From positions 3,162,001 to 3,226,000 of the forward strand of contig JAJUBI010000002.1 in NCBI GenBank assembly GCA_022419385.1: 64,000 bases of DNA, read 5' to 3'. A model generated the notes under the pieces. It saw nothing but the letters and a program-made list of their open reading frames with translations. It was not told where the DNA came from and searched no databases. The position numbers were made by a program, and so were the translations under genes. Source of the DNA: Paraconiothyrium sp. Pb-2020. Its lineage: Eukaryota > Ascomycota > Dothideomycetes > Pleosporales > Didymosphaeriaceae. Positions 44,853 through 54,828 of the stretch are shown piece after piece; within the stretch, counting starts at the first letter, position 1, and each line of letters opens with the position of its first letter.

Positions 44853-47091
44853 ATGATGAGTGCGGAGCACGATCTCGACGGCCGTCCAAACAAAAGGCGC
44901 AAGCTAGGTCTTGACAGCACGCCGCCACCCTCATCAGCAGAAGTAGCCATTGCGGGCGAGAGCACCTCTACGAGCTTGCAAAGACCCATCAGTCCCCCAG
45001 TCGCCCGCAGAAGGAAGCGTTTGCCGTGGTCATTGCCATCGCAAACACCGTGTGTGGAGACCGAAGCGCACGTGACCGAGCAGTCGACCGAACAAATAAA
45101 TGGGCAGACCACACCGACGAGCACAGCTGAGGAGGAATTAGTCCACGAAGAGACCAAGTTTCGCCCGTCGCCATTTCAACTCACGAAGGTTGAGGATCTA
45201 GCACCATGGCAGAATACAGATACGGTGACATTAAAGGACATTTTGGGAGATCCTTTGATTGAGGAATGCTGGAATTTCAACTATCTGTTTGATTTAGACT
45301 TTGTTATGTGAGTACCGTTATCAGAGAAGCTGTGGTTGGTGATCATAATGTGATATTTTGATTTGGGATGCATTCGCAGAGGCAGGCAGTGGAAACATGT
45401 TCAATATGACTTGCTACTTAGTGGAACCCGGGCTAAACTGACCAATCTAGGGATCACTTCGATGCGGATGTGAAAAATACGATCAATGTGAAGGTCGTGC
45501 ATGGATTCTGGAAGAATGAAGATGAGAGGAGGATTGCATTACGGGTATATACCTCAACCTACAACACACGTTCGTGTTTTGATAGCTGACTTCTGTAGGA
45601 ACAAGCAGAGCGTTACCCAAATATCCAACTCATATCAGCCTACATGCCAGACCCCTTTGGCACGCACCACTCAAAGATGCTAGTCCTGTTTCGGCACGAT
45701 GACAGCGCTCAGATAGTCATTCATACCGCAAATATGATCAAACGAGACTGGACCAATATGACGCAAGCCGTATGGCGATCACCTTTCATGCCTCGTCAGT
45801 TCATTACGTCGGTCTCCCCAACCGGCGAAGCTACACTACCCATAGGCAGTGGCGCTCGCTTCAAGAAGGACCTCCTCTGCTATCTCAATGCATACGGCAA
45901 CCGATTGAATGTATTAACGGAACAGCTCACCAGGTACGAATTTTCGGCCATTCAAGCTGCATTGTAAGCAAACCTGGTACCTAGTGGGTCTTTATGCTAC
46001 TGTCACTGTTTGATGATTTTAAGCTTCGGGAAGAAGTTTAAATGTTTCCAACATTGACAGCTGGCTAAGACACCCACCCGAACCTCTTTATCTTATTTTG
46101 CAATCAATACACTGACGTTTCCCCTCCGCATTGCAGCATAGGAAGTGCGCCTTCGCGTCAGAAACCTGCTGCCGCGAGACCATCTGTACAGACCTCATTC
46201 GGCTGGCTGGGTCTCAAAGAGATACTCTCCACCATCTCAGCAAAGAAGACAGCTATCCCACTTCTTCCCAGCATCGTCGTTCAGATCTCGTCAATAGCCA
46301 CACTGGGAGCGAGCCCAACCTGGCTTAATCATTTCCATTCTGTGCTCAACCGCACAGCATCTGCAAACCGTTCCTCACCATTATCCTCCTTCTTCACCGA
46401 AGCCTCATCGAACACCCAAAAGAAGCTCGACCCAACACTGAACATCATCTTCCCCACCGCCGCCGAAATTCGCACTTCACTCGACGGCTACACCTCCGGG
46501 GCCTCGATCCACACGAAAATCCAATCACCTGCGCAGCAGAAACAACTCGAGTACCTACGTCCTCTGCTATGCCACTGGAAGTATCAAGACCCTCTTCCTG
46601 GGTCTGCTTCTACTTCGACCAATGAGGCGAGGGAGAGGCGTGAAGCTCACCGCGGCCCTGCGGCCCCACATATCAAGACTTACGTTCGGTTTGCTGATGT
46701 GGAGAAAAAGACTATGGATTGGGCGATGGTCACGAGCGCGAATCTGAGTAAGCAGGCATGGGGCGAGTTGGAGAATAAGAAAGGGGAGGTATGGATTCAG
46801 AGTTACGAGACTGGGGTTATGGTTTGGCCTGCGCTGTTCAGTGGAGGTGGTGATGCCGTCATGGTACCCGTGTTTGGGAGGGATATGCTGCAGCCTGGAG
46901 ATGTGTCTGGACTGGTGGAGGGAGATGAGAGAGGGAATGGTGGGAGAAAGGGGAAGGGCAAAACAGTGATTGGATTTCGCATGCCGTATGATCTCCCCAT
47001 GAGTCCATATGGGGCAGATGAGGTTCCTTGGTGCGCGACAATGTCGGATAGTGAGGAAGACTGGATGGGAAGGGTGTGGAAAGGGTACTAG
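44853..47091 (+). CDS. tdp1: tyrosyl-DNA phosphodiesterase 1
   Basis: Removes trapped topoisomerase I peptides and other 3' blocks from DNA ends. Exons 44853-45307, 45451-45544, 45599-45963 and 46137-47091; 622 residues. The N-terminal 150 residues are disordered and basic ('RPNKRRKLG'), probably a nuclear signal. 'NYLFDLDFVM' joins across intron 1 to 'DHFDADV' and 'VKVVHGFWKNEDERR'. The first HxK motif is 'GTHHSKMLVL' (His207, Lys209), the second 'APHIKTYVRF' (His483, Lys485) followed by 'TSANLSKQAWG', the paired catalytic motifs of phospholipase-D superfamily Tdp1. The end has the usual 'MPYDLPMSPYG...DVPW'-like block. Introns are longer than neighbours' (143, 54 and 173 nt) but have correct ends and phases. 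Confidence 0.95.
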
Positions 47092-47350
47092 TCTCCCTAG
47101 AGCCCCCCTCTCGGAGACTAAAGCCTGGGCCACCTACTTTGGGGCCATCACAAGGATATAATGGCGGGACATGGAGGGCAATATGTGCAGTCCAGTTCGT
47201 GTAGGGACGGATTACATAGCCCCAAGTCGACAACCAAGTCGCAGCACATGTAAACTTGGTTTCGAGGTTATGTCCTTCATCGACCTATATATTTGTCTCT
47301 CCGTAGCGATGGCTTTATGCCACACGCTCGCAGCAGGTATCCATATACGT

Positions 47351-47847
47351 TTACTTCAAGTGCGTCTTGATCAGCGACTCGCCGAGCTCAATGTACTTCT
47401 TCTCCGCGTCGGCCTTCGATGTGCCAGCATCAACGACCTCCTGCCACCTCTTGCGCTTGGCCTTGCCCTTTTCAGTGTCAGCCAGTCCCGTTCATCCCAG
47501 AACAACTCTACTCCAATCCCTAATTTTTACGGAGTAGACGTGGAGACAGACGCGCGCAGAGGCGTAAAGGGTATGGGAGGAACGTACGGTGAAGTCCATC
47601 ATGCCCGGCTTGGGCGCCTTCTCGATGTCCTCGCCCTGCGCAATCTTGGCGTATGCGTACAACTGCCACTGTCAACATCTTCCCGGAACTCGCAGTTCTT
47701 TGAAATGTAAGGAGGGTGTGTGTCGCTAGTCTGTATATGGGGGAAAATCGAGAGACAGGAACGTACGTTCAGCAAATCATCATTGCTAGGTCCGCTCTTG
47801 ATCTCGCGGGTCTTCTGGTAGACCTCGTTGAACTTTGCGGAAGGCAT
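47351..47847 (-). CDS. acyl-CoA-binding protein
   Basis: Small cytosolic carrier that binds long-chain acyl-CoA esters. Exons 47847-47767, 47662-47588 and 47467-47351; 90 residues, the standard length. The sequence runs 'FNEVYQKTREIKSGPSNDDL', 'LYAYAKIAQGEDI', 'KPGMMDFT', then 'GKAKRKRWQEVVDAGTSK' and 'KKYIELGESL', aligning with the four-helix ACBP fold including the conserved Y-x-x-Y, P-G-x-x-D-F and K-x-K-W-type positions. The third exon begins after an AAAAG acceptor just behind a GGCTGAC branch; this short spacing is supported because only that join restores the family sequence. The gene lies between tdp1 and tip41 and shares lipid metabolism with the desaturase and acyl-CoA synthetase of this window. 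Confidence 0.92.
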
Positions 47848-48721
47848 TTTCGAACGTGCAGAAGGTGGCGTAGGCTGGTAGATGAGCAGGTACAATGAAG
47901 GAAGGGAAGCTGTTGGAGACGAGACGCAGAGGTGTTAGACTTGCGGGGCATAGATTGGTGGGGCAAGGCACGCTAGCTACCTAAGTATGACGCAGGCCAC
48001 CTGACCTGTTGGGAAGCTTGGAAAAGGCATGAATGTGAAGTGCATAGGAGATGCCTAGGGAGAGGCGGCAGGGCGGATTGCTTTTTTGTGTCTGCATTGG
48101 AGGAAGTAGTATTGGTAGGAAGGGAAACACTTAGGGCATACTTGTTCGACGCGTGGTCTCACTCTCATAGGTTCACGTCTTGAACTATATTACTTGAGAG
48201 CGGATGCAGAATTTCTATATAGATACTTCTCTGTTTTTCCGCGTTTATCTGAATAGTCGTTGGGAGAAGCCAGCCTTCGGTCTGACACACCGAATCACGT
48301 CTATTATTACGCCCACAGTCTTTTTCAGACCTTCGAGCTTTTCTGAGCGTGCTTCTTTGAAATTACGGCGCCTCCTAGCACATGCCTACTGAACGACAAA
48401 TCTTGTACTCAATCTCTCGAGCCGGTGGTCTATCGATGCTCAACACAGTCTTGTGTTCAGTGTCCCTTCTTTGCAATGTCGTCCCTTGTGCTCTACAATC
48501 TTCCTTTATGAAGTTTGTTGAGTAGGTATGCCATATCGAAATGCTAGGCGGTCTCTTGTACACCTTGCTGAGGTGGCCTGATCCATCAAGCACACCTTGT
48601 GCATCGGCATCTTCCAATTGAAAAAAAAATTGGAATGACCTGGCTGAACAATGCTTCTCGCCAGGCAAACGCGTTTAGTACATGTTTGCGGATGTGGTTT
48701 GCACTCTAGCCGATCGTTCGC
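47848..48721. other. intergenic, no gene recognised
   Basis: About 870 bp from the start of the acyl-CoA-binding protein gene to the 3' end of tip41 (both minus). It contains the hairpin noted at 48612-48635. No coding feature supported. Confidence 0.5.
48612..48635. other. short A-loop hairpin downstream of tip41
   Basis: A perfect 8-bp inverted repeat (TTCCAATT and AATTGGAA) around an 8-nt loop that is G followed by seven A on the plus strand. It lies about 90 bp beyond the tip41 stop codon, so in the mRNA sense it would be a hairpin with a U-rich loop in or near the 3' untranslated region. A role in 3'-end formation is only a guess. Confidence 0.5.
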
Positions 48722-49599
48722 TCATTTTAAGATAACCCTATCCGAGGACTTCTCAATCACGGGTATGAACTCGGCCAAGCGATTCGGGTCTCTCATGATA
48801 GCGAGCACATCCTCCCTAGTACCTGCAAGCGTCTTACGCACAGTCTCATATTTCTCCTCTCTTGCAGTATATTCTCTGATCACTTCGCCGGTCGCGAACT
48901 CGACGAAAACCCGAGTGTCTCTTATTCGAAAGACAACATCATCTAACCGCATGAAGAAACGAGCCAGGAGCAAAAGCCTTGCAGGCATTACGCGAACCTT
49001 GCAAGAGAACATGGCGATACCATTGTCCGCGAGCTCGTCCTCATAGAGCATGACATCGTCGAAGAAATGGATCGGGTCGGGGCGCTTGAGCAAAGCGAGC
49101 GGTATCAGGGCATCGGTGGGTTGGAGGGCAGGTGTATCTGGGGTTGAGCCTTTGTAGTCCGTGCTATAGGACCAATCGAAGGGCTTGACAACCTCCTTGA
49201 TGTCTTCGAATTGCTTTTGTCTGGCGATGTCAGGACTCATTCGTGGATATATGTGTAACAGCCTCTGCCTAGAGATTAGAGTACTCACCTATTCTGCTGC
49301 CACTCCTTCGAGTAGGACACCTTCAGCATAGAGTCTCCCGTCTTGTCCACGCGATCCAGCGCATCGAAGGCGTTAAACTCTATGCGCCAGCCGCTGGGGG
49401 CATATTCAATGCGCATGAAGTTGTCCCCGAATATCATCTCTGGAGGCGCAATGCCCAACTTCTTCGTCATCTCGTCGATCGGTCCGGCTTTCAAGATCGG
49501 AAGCTTCCTCGTGGTGATCTTGAAGCCATCCTTGGTGATTGATGTGTCTGCGTGACCGGGGGCAGTCGTGTCGAGCGGTGCGCCGTTGAGCGCCGACAT
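48722..49599 (-). CDS. tip41: TIP41-like TOR-pathway regulator
   Basis: Regulator of type 2A phosphatases in TOR signalling (Tip41/TIPRL family). Exons 49599-49289 and 49235-48722; 274 residues. The family block 'KITTRKLPILKAGPIDEM' is followed by 'PEMIFGDNFMRIEY', 'WRIEFNAFDALDRVD' and 'LKVSYSKEWQQNS'; after the intron come 'VVKPFDWSYSTDYKG', 'PIHFFDDVMLYEDELADNG' and 'MPARLLLLARFFMRLDDV', 'RIRDTRVFVEF'. These match the Tip41 fold from end to end. The ATG at 49599 is the first in frame; sequence before it in that frame starts at a non-ATG codon. The intron is 53 nt with GTGAGT donor. Its start codon is 353 bp from that of the Aurora kinase on the other strand. Confidence 0.95.
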
Positions 49600-49952
49600 C
49601 CTCGCACAGATTCGAGAGTAGCAATTCGACAACTGGTTCGGCGTGAACCGTGGAGATTGCAGGTTGCGCAAGGAAAAGTGTCTCAGCTTAAGCTGCGGGG
49701 TGGTGGGGACCGGCAAGCTCCAAGCTCGAGAGCGGGCATCGCTTATGTCGCTCTAGCAACGGCGCTTGTGTACTGGTTCCAACACAACCATCCTAGCCCG
49801 CCCACTCGTCCTCAAGCCCACTCACACATCGCCAGGCTGACGCAGTACAGTTGTCTGCTTTCAATCGCAGTTCCATTCTGCGCTTTCCTTCTGTTAGAAT
49901 CAACGCCTTGCCTTCCACCCGCCTTGTATCCTTTGGTATTTTAGCAGTCACA
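49600..49952. promoter_or_regulatory. divergent upstream region, tip41 / Aurora kinase
   Basis: A 353-bp interval between divergent start codons. C/T-rich towards the Aurora kinase start, as expected for a leader. No known regulator site is assigned. Confidence 0.5.
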
Positions 49953-51244
49953 ATGGATGTTACCAACCTCGAGGCCGCTTTCGAGCGCATTACCGTCAAT
50001 GACGAGAATGACGACCATGCTACTTATCATAAAGCAAAGGTGAGGACGATTCTCTTGCCCTAACCCTCTATTGAGCCATCACTAACGATAGTCAAGGCTT
50101 CTGTCGCCACCGTATCGTTAAATGGTCTCTCCGCCTCACAATCAGCCGCGAACCGGATGAAAATGCCACTACAGAAACTAGCTGCATCGAATTCAGCAAA
50201 GATTGTCAACGGGAACATGGCAAAGGTCACAATAACAGCCTCATCAACACAAACCAGCGGGAACCCAGGACACCGCCGCACACTCACGGAATCTGCACTC
50301 TACTCTCAACCCACCACACCTAAACAATGGCACTTGGGCATGTTCGAGATCGGAAAGCCTCTTGGGAAGGGAAAGTTCGGACGTGTTTACCTCGCCAAGG
50401 AACGCTCATCAGGCTTTGTCTGCGCGCTCAAAGTCTTGCACAAGAACGAGCTGCAGCAAGGCAAGGTAGAAAAGCAAGTGCGGCGTGAGATCGAAATCCA
50501 GTCCCACCTCGCACACCCCAACATCCTCCGACTTTTCGGCCACTTTCACGACGCTAAACGTATCTTCCTTATTCTCGAGTTCGCTGGCAAGGGTGAGCTC
50601 TACAAGCATCTGCGCCGTGAGCAGCGCTTTGCCGAGCCAAAAGCCGCACAATACATCGCGCAAATGGCCGCCGCACTCAAGTACCTCCACAAGAAGCACG
50701 TCATGCACCGGGACATCAAGCCGGAGAACATCCTCGTAGGCATTCACGGCGAAATCAAGATCTCTGACTTTGGCTGGTCTGTCCACGCGCCCAACAACAG
50801 GAGAAACACCATGTGCGGCACGCTCGACTACCTTCCACCAGAGATGCTGACGGGAAGGGGCAAAGATAGTTACTACTCTGAAAAGGTTGATCTGTGGAGT
50901 TTGGGTGTGTTGACGTATGAATTCTTGGTGGGGGAAGCGCCTTTTGAGGATACGCAAGTTATGACGCAGAGGAAGATTGTCAGGGGGGAGTACACTGTGC
51001 CTAATTTTGTGAGCCCTGAGGCAAGAGATTTGATCAAGAAGGTAAGCACAGTCCCCCCCCATATGCTAAAGAGGCGGGTGCTGATGGTGGCGATTAGCTC
51101 CTGGTCCTAGACCCCGAGAAGCGTATTGCCCTCGAAGACGTTGAAAGGCACCCCTGGATCGTCAAGCACTGCAAGGGCAGCGAGCGGGCATACGACCGTG
51201 CGTCAGGTGGCAAGTTCCGCAGTAGCTCGGAGCGGGAGAGCTGA
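49953..51244 (+). CDS. Aurora-type serine/threonine kinase
   Basis: Mitotic kinase of the Aurora family (yeast Ipl1, fission yeast Ark1), the catalytic part of the chromosomal passenger complex that corrects kinetochore attachment. Exons 49953-50039, 50097-51041 and 51098-51244; 392 residues. The N-terminal 110 residues are Ser/Thr-rich and unstructured. The kinase domain has the glycine loop GKGKFGRV (from about 119), the lysine in CALKVL (about 141), HRDIKPEN (233-240), DFGWSVHAP (from 253), and the activation segment 'NNRRNTMCGTLDYLPPEM', the Aurora signature with the activating Thr. 'VDLWSLGVLTYEFLVGEAPFE' follows. The last exon encodes 'LLVLDPEKRIALEDVERHPWI'. Introns have normal signals (ACTAAC branch in intron 1). 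Confidence 0.95.
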
Positions 51245-51893
51245 ATCCGCCTCGCAACAGGGGAAATCTTGTGACTGACTTTTTGGCGTTGGAGTGTTCG
51301 ATGTACGGCGTAATCTATCGGAATGGGCATTAAAGGCGAGCTTCTCGGGGGAAGCATCACTTGGAGTTCAGTTATTGGCTTCGGCCTATGCGGCCAGCAC
51401 ATAGCATTGCGTAGCATAGCGATGTCTTGATGATAATGCAAGTGCGATTGTTCAGCGTGGTTTCTCGTGGGCTTCACTGACCTGCCCACTATGTACACTT
51501 TTCGCTAGCCAGTTGCACGCGCGTAGATTGATGGATGGTGTGAAGGTTAAGCCACCCTATCATAAATCATTCAACGTGCAAGCAAGTCGACGGAGATCCA
51601 CCTGGGTGTACCGTCGGAGCGCTTGGACGCAGTGCGAAGAAGTATGACCAACTTGTGAAAAAAACAATAACGGCGCACCTAACATCCAACATTGTCACAT
51701 GTGCTTCTTGTCCAAAACTTCTGGACCGAGACATTGACCCAGCTGCCATTGGTAGACCAACTCTGAACCTAGATTCAGGTAGATGGCCCCTCCCAAACGA
51801 TGCACTTCTGGCAGATCTCCGCGTCGCCCAATGCGCATTTCTTGATACTTGCTCCTTCGTACGTCACATTGGCACATCTTCGTATAACTTCAC
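51245..51893. other. convergent 3' intergenic region
   Basis: About 650 bp between the 3' ends of the Aurora kinase (plus) and tim21 (minus) genes. Nothing recognised. Confidence 0.5.
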
Positions 51894-52656
51894 TCACCAC
51901 CACCGTGCACCGAAAATCTTTGGCGCAACCTTCCCCCCTGTCTTCCCATCCGCATTCTCCAGATACACCCTCTGATGTCCCTTCACATCCACCGCCAACG
52001 TGTGATACTCATACTCATTCTGACTCGGCCTCTTCGTCAAATGCACATGAACCACACCCTGTCCCAGCGGTCCCTCCACGTAAAACCTGAAACGTAAGTG
52101 CTCGGTGCCCCACTTGTCTATTTCCGTGCTCGAGGTGATGTAGCGGTTGCGCGCCCAGCGGCTCCAGGAGGCTTCGCCATGGGCGGCGATTTCGCTGCCG
52201 GGGCCGAGCAGGCGTTGGCATTCGGGGGAGTTCCGGATGGCGGTTGTTGCGCGATTAAAGTGCGCGGTCTTAGAGTCGGGGCTGAAGACGTCGGAGAAGA
52301 GAAAGTAGCCTACGCCACACTTGATCGTGTCAGTTATGATTTTGAAAGGACGCAAGAAGGCCTACTGTCATGACAATGCCAACCACTACTATCGAGAGGT
52401 TCATCGACTGTTGGACCGTCCGCGATGCCTTCTCCCCGGGCGAGAGTTCACTCCAGCGGACCGCCCCCGTATCATTGGCGATTGTGACTGCTCTTCTCTT
52501 GGGTTCCAGAGGACCTTTGCTCGTTTGTGCTGAATGTGTGGGCCGGGAAGTAGAGAATGCTACGCGGGCCGCCCGTCTTCGCTGAATGCTTATTGGTCCT
52601 TTAGTGACTGGTCGAAGCAGCTGTATCGCTTCCGTAGGTTTATATATCGCCCCCAT
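51894..52656 (-). CDS. tim21: mitochondrial inner-membrane translocase subunit Tim21
   Basis: Subunit of the TIM23 presequence translocase, contacting the TOM complex in the intermembrane space. Exons 52656-52366 and 52319-51894; 238 residues. The N-terminus is Arg/Ser-rich without acidic residues ('IQRRRAARVAFSTSRP'), a good mitochondrial presequence. One membrane span, 'MNLSIVVVGIVMTCGVGYFLF', is split by the 46-nt intron. The intermembrane-space domain has 'FSPDSKTAHFNRATTAIRNS', 'CQRLLGPGSEIAAHGE', 'HLRFRFYVEGPLGQGVVHVHL' and ends in 'RVYLENADGKTGG', the Tim21 core. The acceptor ATCAAG at 52320 was chosen because it alone keeps the frame after the AACTGAC branch. The gene is divergent from the Msp1-like locus, another mitochondrial-membrane function. 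Confidence 0.93.
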
Positions 52657-52900
52657 GGTGCTTGGCGGGCCCGAAATTTCGTCGCAAAGAGTCCAGGTGG
52701 TGGAACACACGAGAGAAGCTCGAAGCGGAGCAAGGCCGCGCGCGCCACGTGTGTGGCGCTCCCCGATCGCGTGCGGAAGTGGAACGACGACATGCTAGCG
52801 ACATTCACGAGCCAACGCATTCGCTTTCCTTCGCTCGCAGACCTCCCATTGCATTCTTTCACCTCACATATCAAGAGCCAGAAGTTTGGAGATTCTACAC
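52657..52900. promoter_or_regulatory. short divergent promoter, tim21 / Msp1-like
   Basis: Only 244 bp separate two divergent start codons for mitochondrial-membrane proteins, so regulatory elements are probably shared. No specific binding site identified. Confidence 0.55.
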
Positions 52901-54378
52901 AATGAGCTCCAACAAGAAGAGTAGCCTCACGGGCTACCTCCCAGACATCCTTATGGCTGCCGCTGCCGTACGTACTTTTGCCCCGTGCACACTTCTGGCG
53001 TGCAGACATGCCTACAAGCCGAACATCTTTCTAACAGGAACGTAAAGCCGTTAATAGCCTTCTTTGTAATCCGAAACCTCCTCGCCCGCCTCGATCCAGA
53101 AGCCCAACAGAAAGAAGAAGCCAAGCGCAAAGCATCTGCCGCGAACCGCAAGCTCGGCGCAATCCTTTCGAACAAAGCACGCGATGGGTACGACAGCGAC
53201 AGCGACGAGGAGTATGAGCGGAGAAGGAGAGGTGATAGGCCAAGGATAGAAGATCTCAATTTGACGGCGTATGAGCAGACGATTGCGATGGAGGTTGTCG
53301 CGCCCGAGGAGATTCCCGTGTCATTTGACGGTAATTATAAACCCTAAACTATGTCCAGCACACATGGATGAGGGACTGTCATTGAACATGAACTGATTGA
53401 GTGGATCTAGACATCGGCGGTCTCGACCCGATAATCGAAGAGCTTAAAGAATCCGTCATCTACCCCCTCACCCTCCCGCACCTCTACTCTCACTCCTCGT
53501 CCCTTCTGTCCGCCCCCTCAGGTGTCCTCCTCTACGGCCCCCCCGGCTGCGGCAAGACCATGCTCGCCAAAGCCCTTGCCCACGAATCGGTGCCTGCTTC
53601 ATAAATCTGCACATCAGTACATAACCGAGAAGTGGTACGGCGACTCTAACAAAGCTCGTCTCTGCCGTCTTCTCCCTCGCGCGGAAGTTGCAACCCTCCA
53701 TCGTCTTCATCGACGAAATTGACGCTGTTCTCGGACAGAGGCGGAGCGGCGAGCACGAAGCCTCGGGAATGGTAAAAGCAGAGTTCATGACCCAGTGGGA
53801 CGGCCTCACCAGTGCGCCACACGCTCCGGCAGCGGCGATCCAAACGCATATCATTCTCGGCGCCACAAACCGCATCCAAGACATCGACGAAGCCATCCTG
53901 CGTCGCATGCCCAAAAAGTTCCCTGTCGCGCTACCCAACGCGTCCCAGCGCCACAAAATCTTCAGCCTTATCCTGCGAGGCACGCAAATTGACTCCCCAA
54001 CTTCGACCTCGACTACGTCGTACGCGTCTCCGCGGGCATGTCCGGCTCCGACATCAAAGAAGCATGTCGCGATGCGGCCATGAGTCCCGTGCGCGAGTAC
54101 ATCCGCAAGGTGAAGGCTCAAGGGCGGTTACGACAAGGCGTTGACCCCAAAGATGTGCGGGGACTACGCACGGAGGATTTTTTGGGAGGGGGAGGGGGCT
54201 GAGGGAAGTGGATGAGGTGGATGATGTGACAGATGAGGTTGTTAATGTGAAGGAGCGTGAAAGGAGGATACATACGACTGAGGAGAGCGATGCGACGAGT
54301 AGCTCGGGGACGGAAAGCGGGGAGGAGAGGTTTAGGGATAGTACATACCATGATGCTGAGGGGGGGCGTGTGCGGTAA
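52901..54378 (+). pseudogene. Msp1-type AAA ATPase with several frameshifts
   Basis: Homolog of Msp1/ATAD1, the outer-membrane AAA ATPase that extracts mislocalised tail-anchored proteins. Exon 1 is 52901-52966, exon 2 about 53048-53330 (N-terminal anchor 'PLIAFFVIRNLLARL', linker helices), and exon 3 starts at 53411 ('DIGGLDPIIEELKESVIYPL'). Walker A is GPPGCGKT, Walker B 'IVFIDEIDAVLG', then 'HEASGMVKAEFMTQWDGL', 'ATNRIQDIDEAILRRMPKKF' and 'AGMSGSDIKEACRDAAM'. The family sequence is intact residue by residue but jumps frame: one base missing near 53586, one missing near 53620, one extra near 53652, one missing near 53998-54001, and possibly another in the G-run near 54180-54200. A stop at 53602-53604 would end translation right after Walker A. 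Either real decay or a local assembly fault. Confidence 0.85.
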
Positions 54379-54828
54379 GTCCAGCAGGGGTGAGACATGG
54401 CCAGGGAGTTTTCTTCGATTTGAGCGGTAGCTGGGACTCTGCTCATCGACAGTATATAATGGCGTGGTGTTTTGATGACCCCGTATAGTTGCTCTCTACT
54501 TCGGAAAACTGGGCGTTACGCACCGCTAGAAAGGGGAGGGTTAGACCGCGCTTGCTCTCGCGTTTCGAGCACAACATAATAAACTCGCTATTTCTACGAC
54601 AAGTGGAAAGATTTTCACTTTTCTGCTCACCCTTCAGTCTAGCCCTGGTCACCAAGGGCGAAGCTTATAATCGTTGTCATCCAACATCAACAGAAGCCCA
54701 CGCGAATCCTCTCAACCAAACAGTTTCCACGTATACTTCCCCTCATTAGAGGCCCCAGGCCCCAGCTGGCGGAGGTGTGCCATAGAATCCAACTCTATGT
54801 CCTCAAGGGTATGATATGATTGGGAGTC
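54379..54828. other. convergent 3' intergenic region
   Basis: About 450 bp between the Msp1-like locus (plus) and beta'-COP (minus). No feature recognised. Confidence 0.5.

Noticed and set aside
45420..45450. GGAACCCGGGC sequence resembling part of a tRNA arm
   Set aside because: No cloverleaf could be built around it, and it falls in intron 1 of tdp1.
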